Source: an uncultured Bartonella sp. (GTDB lineage: Bacteria > Pseudomonadota > Alphaproteobacteria > Rhizobiales > Rhizobiaceae). Taken from it: a stretch of 8,947 nucleotides of DNA. The notes under the pieces are model-generated. The model made no database searches. It was not told where the DNA came from and saw nothing but the letters and a program-made list of their open reading frames with translations. Numbering within the stretch: position 1 is the first letter of the stretch; each line of letters starts with the position of its first letter. Made by a program: the position numbers and the translations under genes. Below are positions 6,417 through 8,947 of the stretch, one piece after another. The stretch spans positions 1 through 8,947 of the forward strand of contig CAMLON010000044.1 in assembly GCA_946481695.1 (NCBI GenBank). The letters run 5' to 3'.

Positions 6417-8947
6417 TTATTTTCCAGCCAGTGCCAGCTGTTTCAGGCGGTAGAGTTCTTCCAAGGCTTCCCTTGGCGATAGTTCATCCGGATTGATTTC
6501 CTTCAACGCCTCTTCAATTTGAGACGCTTTTTTATTGTTCTCTGCTTCCCGCGACAGTGCTACAGAAAAAAGTGGGAGATCATCAATCAGCTTGGCAGCT
6601 TTACCGGCGACTTCACCTTTTTCCAACTGATGGAGAACATCTTTTGCCCTTGACAAAACAGCCGCCGGAAGGCCTGCAAGTTTTGCCACCTGCACACCAT
6701 AGGAACGGTCTGCCGCGCCGTTTCCTACCTCGTGAAGAAAAACGACATCGCCATTCCATTCTTTGACTTTCATCGTCACATTATGAAGGCGATCGAGTTT
6801 TTCGGTAAGTGCTGTCATTTCATGAAAATGGGTCGCAAAAATTGCACGGCAATGATTGACTTCATGAAGATATTCGATGGCTGCCCAGGCAATAGAAAGC
6901 CCGTCGAATGTCGACGTTCCGCGGCCGATTTCATCAAGAATAACCAATGAACGCTCGCCTGCCTGATTGAGGATTGTTGCCGTTTCCACCATTTCAACCA
7001 TAAAGGTTGACCGTCCATGGGCAAGATCATCGGCTGCACCAACGCGGCTGAAAAGCCTGTCGACAACACCGATATGGGCAGAACCGGCAGGAACGAACGA
7101 CCCCATTTGCGCCATAATGGCAATCAGGGCATTTTGACGCAAAAATGTTGATTTACCGCCCATATTGGGGCCGGTCAGTAGCCAAATGGCACCATATTTC
7201 GCACCATTTTTAGGAGAAAGATCACAATTATTGGCAACAAACGGTTCTTTGGCCTGCTTTCTCAATGCCTGTTCAACCACCGGATGGCGTCCGGCGACAA
7301 TCTCGAAATCGAGCGATTGGTCGACAATCGGACGACAATAGCCTTGTTCTTCGGCAAGATAAGCATTGGAGGCGGAAACATCTAAAACAGCAAGCGCCAT
7401 GGCCGCTTGCCGGATAAAATCGGCTTGATCGGAAATTTCTTCAACAAGCTTGTCAAACAATTCAAGTTCGATTGTCAAAGCGCGATCGGCTGCATTGGCA
7501 ATGCGACTTTCGAGATCGGCAAGTTCGGTCGTGGTAAAACGCATGGCATTCGCCATTGTCTGGCGATGGATAAAACGGCTTTTTGCTTCATCCGTTTCTG
7601 TCAATGCCGGCGCCTGAAGGGCAGTGACTTCGATATAATAACCGAGAATATTGTTATGGCGGATTTTAAGCGCTTTAACGCCCGTTTCTTCGGCATAACG
7701 GCCTTGCAATTCGGCAATGAAGCGGCGGGATTCATCCCTCAAGGTTCTTAATTCATCGAGCTCCTTGTTGTAATTCTCTCGAACAAATCCCCCGTCCCGC
7801 TTCAACAATGGCAAATCATCGGCAAGAATACGATCAAGGTGGCTGTGCAGATCAACCGGCAATTTTTCAAGGGTTGCAAAAGCATCGCTTAATTCTTGCG
7901 GCAGAAGTTTGTCCGCAAACAGGTTTCTCACATCACAAATAACAGCAAATCCGCGCTGGATTGCTGCCATATCACGGGGGCCGCCGCGGCCAAGAACGAG
8001 CCTTGAAAGTGCCCGTGGCATATCCGGCGCGCTCTTCAAAATAGCCTGCAAGCCTTCGGCAAGCCGCATATCGTTAAGAAAATATACAACCGAATCAAGC
8101 CTTTCATTGATTGCTACCGGTGCAATCAACGGTGCCATCAGGCGTTCGCTTAAAAGCCTTGCACCGCCGCCGGTCACTGTCCGGTCGATTGCTTTCATCA
8201 AGCTGCCATCGCGCTGGCCTGAAAGTGTTCGCGTCAATTCCAGATTGTTGCGGGTTGAGGGATCAATAAACAGGGAGGCATTTTCATCTTCCCTTAAGGG
8301 GCGCATGAGAGGTGGACGCTCGTTGATCTGTGTTTTTTCAACGTAACCGATAGCAGCCGAAATTGCTGAAAGTTCTGCACGATTGTAGTGCCCGAGGCCT
8401 TCCAGTGTTGCCAGTTTGAAATAATCACAAATGTTGCGTTCAGCCATATTGCTATCAAAAAGGCTTGCTGCTTGTGGTGTGACGATGCGGCCGAGCTGGT
8501 TGAATAGCGGCTTTAACGTCTCGTCGTGGAAAACATTATCGGCTACAATCAGTTCTTGCGGGTCGATGCGCATGATATCGGCAAGCAGACGATCGGCATG
8601 AGCACGGCTGACTTTAAAAATTCCTGTTGAAATGTCGATCCATGCAATTGCAAATTCCTGATCTTTACCCGATCCGGTGCGCGAAAGCGCCATAAGATAA
8701 TTGGCACGCGCCGGATCAAGCAGTTTGTCTTCTGTCAAAGTTCCCGGTGTGACAAGACGGATAACATTGCGCCGCACAACCGATTTTCCGCCGCGCTTTC
8801 TGGCTTCGGCAGGATCTTCCATCTGTTCGCAAACGGCCACGCGATAACCGCAGGCAATAAGTTTTTGTAAATAATCATCTGCAGCATGAACAGGAACGCC
8901 ACACATTGGCACATCTTCGCCCAGATGCTTGCCACGTTTGGTAAGCG
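6417..8947 (-). CDS. mutS: DNA mismatch repair ATPase MutS (5' end outside window)
   Basis: MutS binds mismatches and small loops in new DNA and recruits MutL, using ATP as a switch. About 842 residues are visible. The frame runs off the right edge as [11 protein letters not shown] then [10 protein letters not shown], matching the mismatch-binding domain of E. coli MutS from about residue 55, so the Phe-X-Glu mismatch-reading motif is not seen. The connector and lever/clamp domains follow, with [12 protein letters not shown] and a region rich in helices. The ATPase domain has the Walker A motif GPNMGGKST (7172-7146), Walker B and signature [14 protein letters not shown] (near 6945-6905) and [16 protein letters not shown] near 6585-6567 resembles the beta-clamp binding motif of MutS. 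The tail [16 protein letters not shown] is the helical C-terminal oligomerisation region. No frameshift or lost catalytic residue is visible. A GTG at 8912 could pass for a start but lies within the conserved domain. Confidence 0.97.
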   Translation of the reverse strand, partial: LTKRGKHLGEDVPMCGVPVHAADDYLQKLIACGYRVAVCEQMEDPAEARKRGGKSVVRRNVIRLVTPGTLTEDKLLDPARANYLMALSRTGSGKDQEFAIAWIDISTGIFKVSRAHADRLLADIMRIDPQELIVADNVFHDETLKPLFNQLGRIVTPQAASLFDSNMAERNICDYFKLATLEGLGHYNRAELSAISAAIGYVEKTQINERPPLMRPLREDENASLFIDPSTRNNLELTRTLSGQRDGSLMKAIDRTVTGGGARLLSERLMAPLIAPVAINERLDSVVYFLNDMRLAEGLQAILKSAPDMPRALSRLVLGRGGPRDMAAIQRGFAVICDVRNLFADKLLPQELSDAFATLEKLPVDLHSHLDRILADDLPLLKRDGGFVRENYNKELDELRTLRDESRRFIAELQGRYAEETGVKALKIRHNNILGYYIEVTALQAPALTETDEAKSRFIHRQTMANAMRFTTTELADLESRIANAADRALTIELELFDKLVEEISDQADFIRQAAMALAVLDVSASNAYLAEEQGYCRPIVDQSLDFEIVAGRHPVVEQALRKQAKEPFVANNCDLSPKNGAKYGAIWLLTGPNMGGKSTFLRQNALIAIMAQMGSFVPAGSAHIGVVDRLFSRVGAADDLAHGRSTFMVEMVETATILNQAGERSLVILDEIGRGTSTFDGLSIAWAAIEYLHEVNHCRAIFATHFHEMTALTEKLDRLHNVTMKVKEWNGDVVFLHEVGNGAADRSYGVQVAKLAGLPAAVLSRAKDVLHQLEKGEVAGKAAKLIDDLPLFSVALSREAENNKKASQIEEALKEINPDELSPREALEELYRLKQLALAGK

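Noticed and set aside
8910..8912. GTG at 8912 on the minus strand as the mutS start
   Set aside because: The frame continues upstream to the window edge with conserved MutS residues ([11 protein letters not shown]), so the gene is cut by the window and does not start here.

Overview
The window looks like chromosomal DNA of an alphaproteobacterium of the order Hyphomicrobiales (Rhizobiales). BluB, IlvD and MutS read as rhizobial-type proteins. Base composition, judged by eye, is in the mid-40s percent GC, low for free-living rhizobia and closer to Bartonella-like or insect-gut lineages. The genus is an inference.

Layout. Positions 1-53 are the 3' part of tRNA-Ala(GGC). A gene-poor stretch of about 510 bases follows. 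It holds a degenerate 16-bp tandem repeat (114-191), one doubtful 69-codon reading frame (297-506) and a candidate promoter. Then come bluB (568-1203, DMB synthase for the B12 lower ligand), ilvD (1347-3185, dihydroxy-acid dehydratase for branched-chain amino acids) with a strong intrinsic terminator, and a two-gene operon of an ANL-superfamily acyl-CoA ligase (3337-4911) and a thiolase (4914-6086). mutS (complement of 6417-8947) runs in convergently, and its 5' end lies beyond the right edge.

How the genes relate. tRNA-Ala, bluB, ilvD and mutS are separate housekeeping or biosynthetic units. The ligase and thiolase are 2 bases apart and almost certainly act together: one activates a carboxylic acid as its CoA thioester, the other would condense or cleave acyl-CoA. 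No hydratase or dehydrogenase lies beside them, so this is not a standard beta-oxidation cluster. The thiolase keeps the nucleophilic Cys89, the NEAF loop and the GHP histidine, but has glycine at the second catalytic cysteine. The ligase gene has an eight-G tract in its ribosome-binding site and a perfect 21-bp in-frame tandem duplication. This module is the least ordinary part of the window. I saw no transposon, phage gene, CRISPR array or riboswitch.
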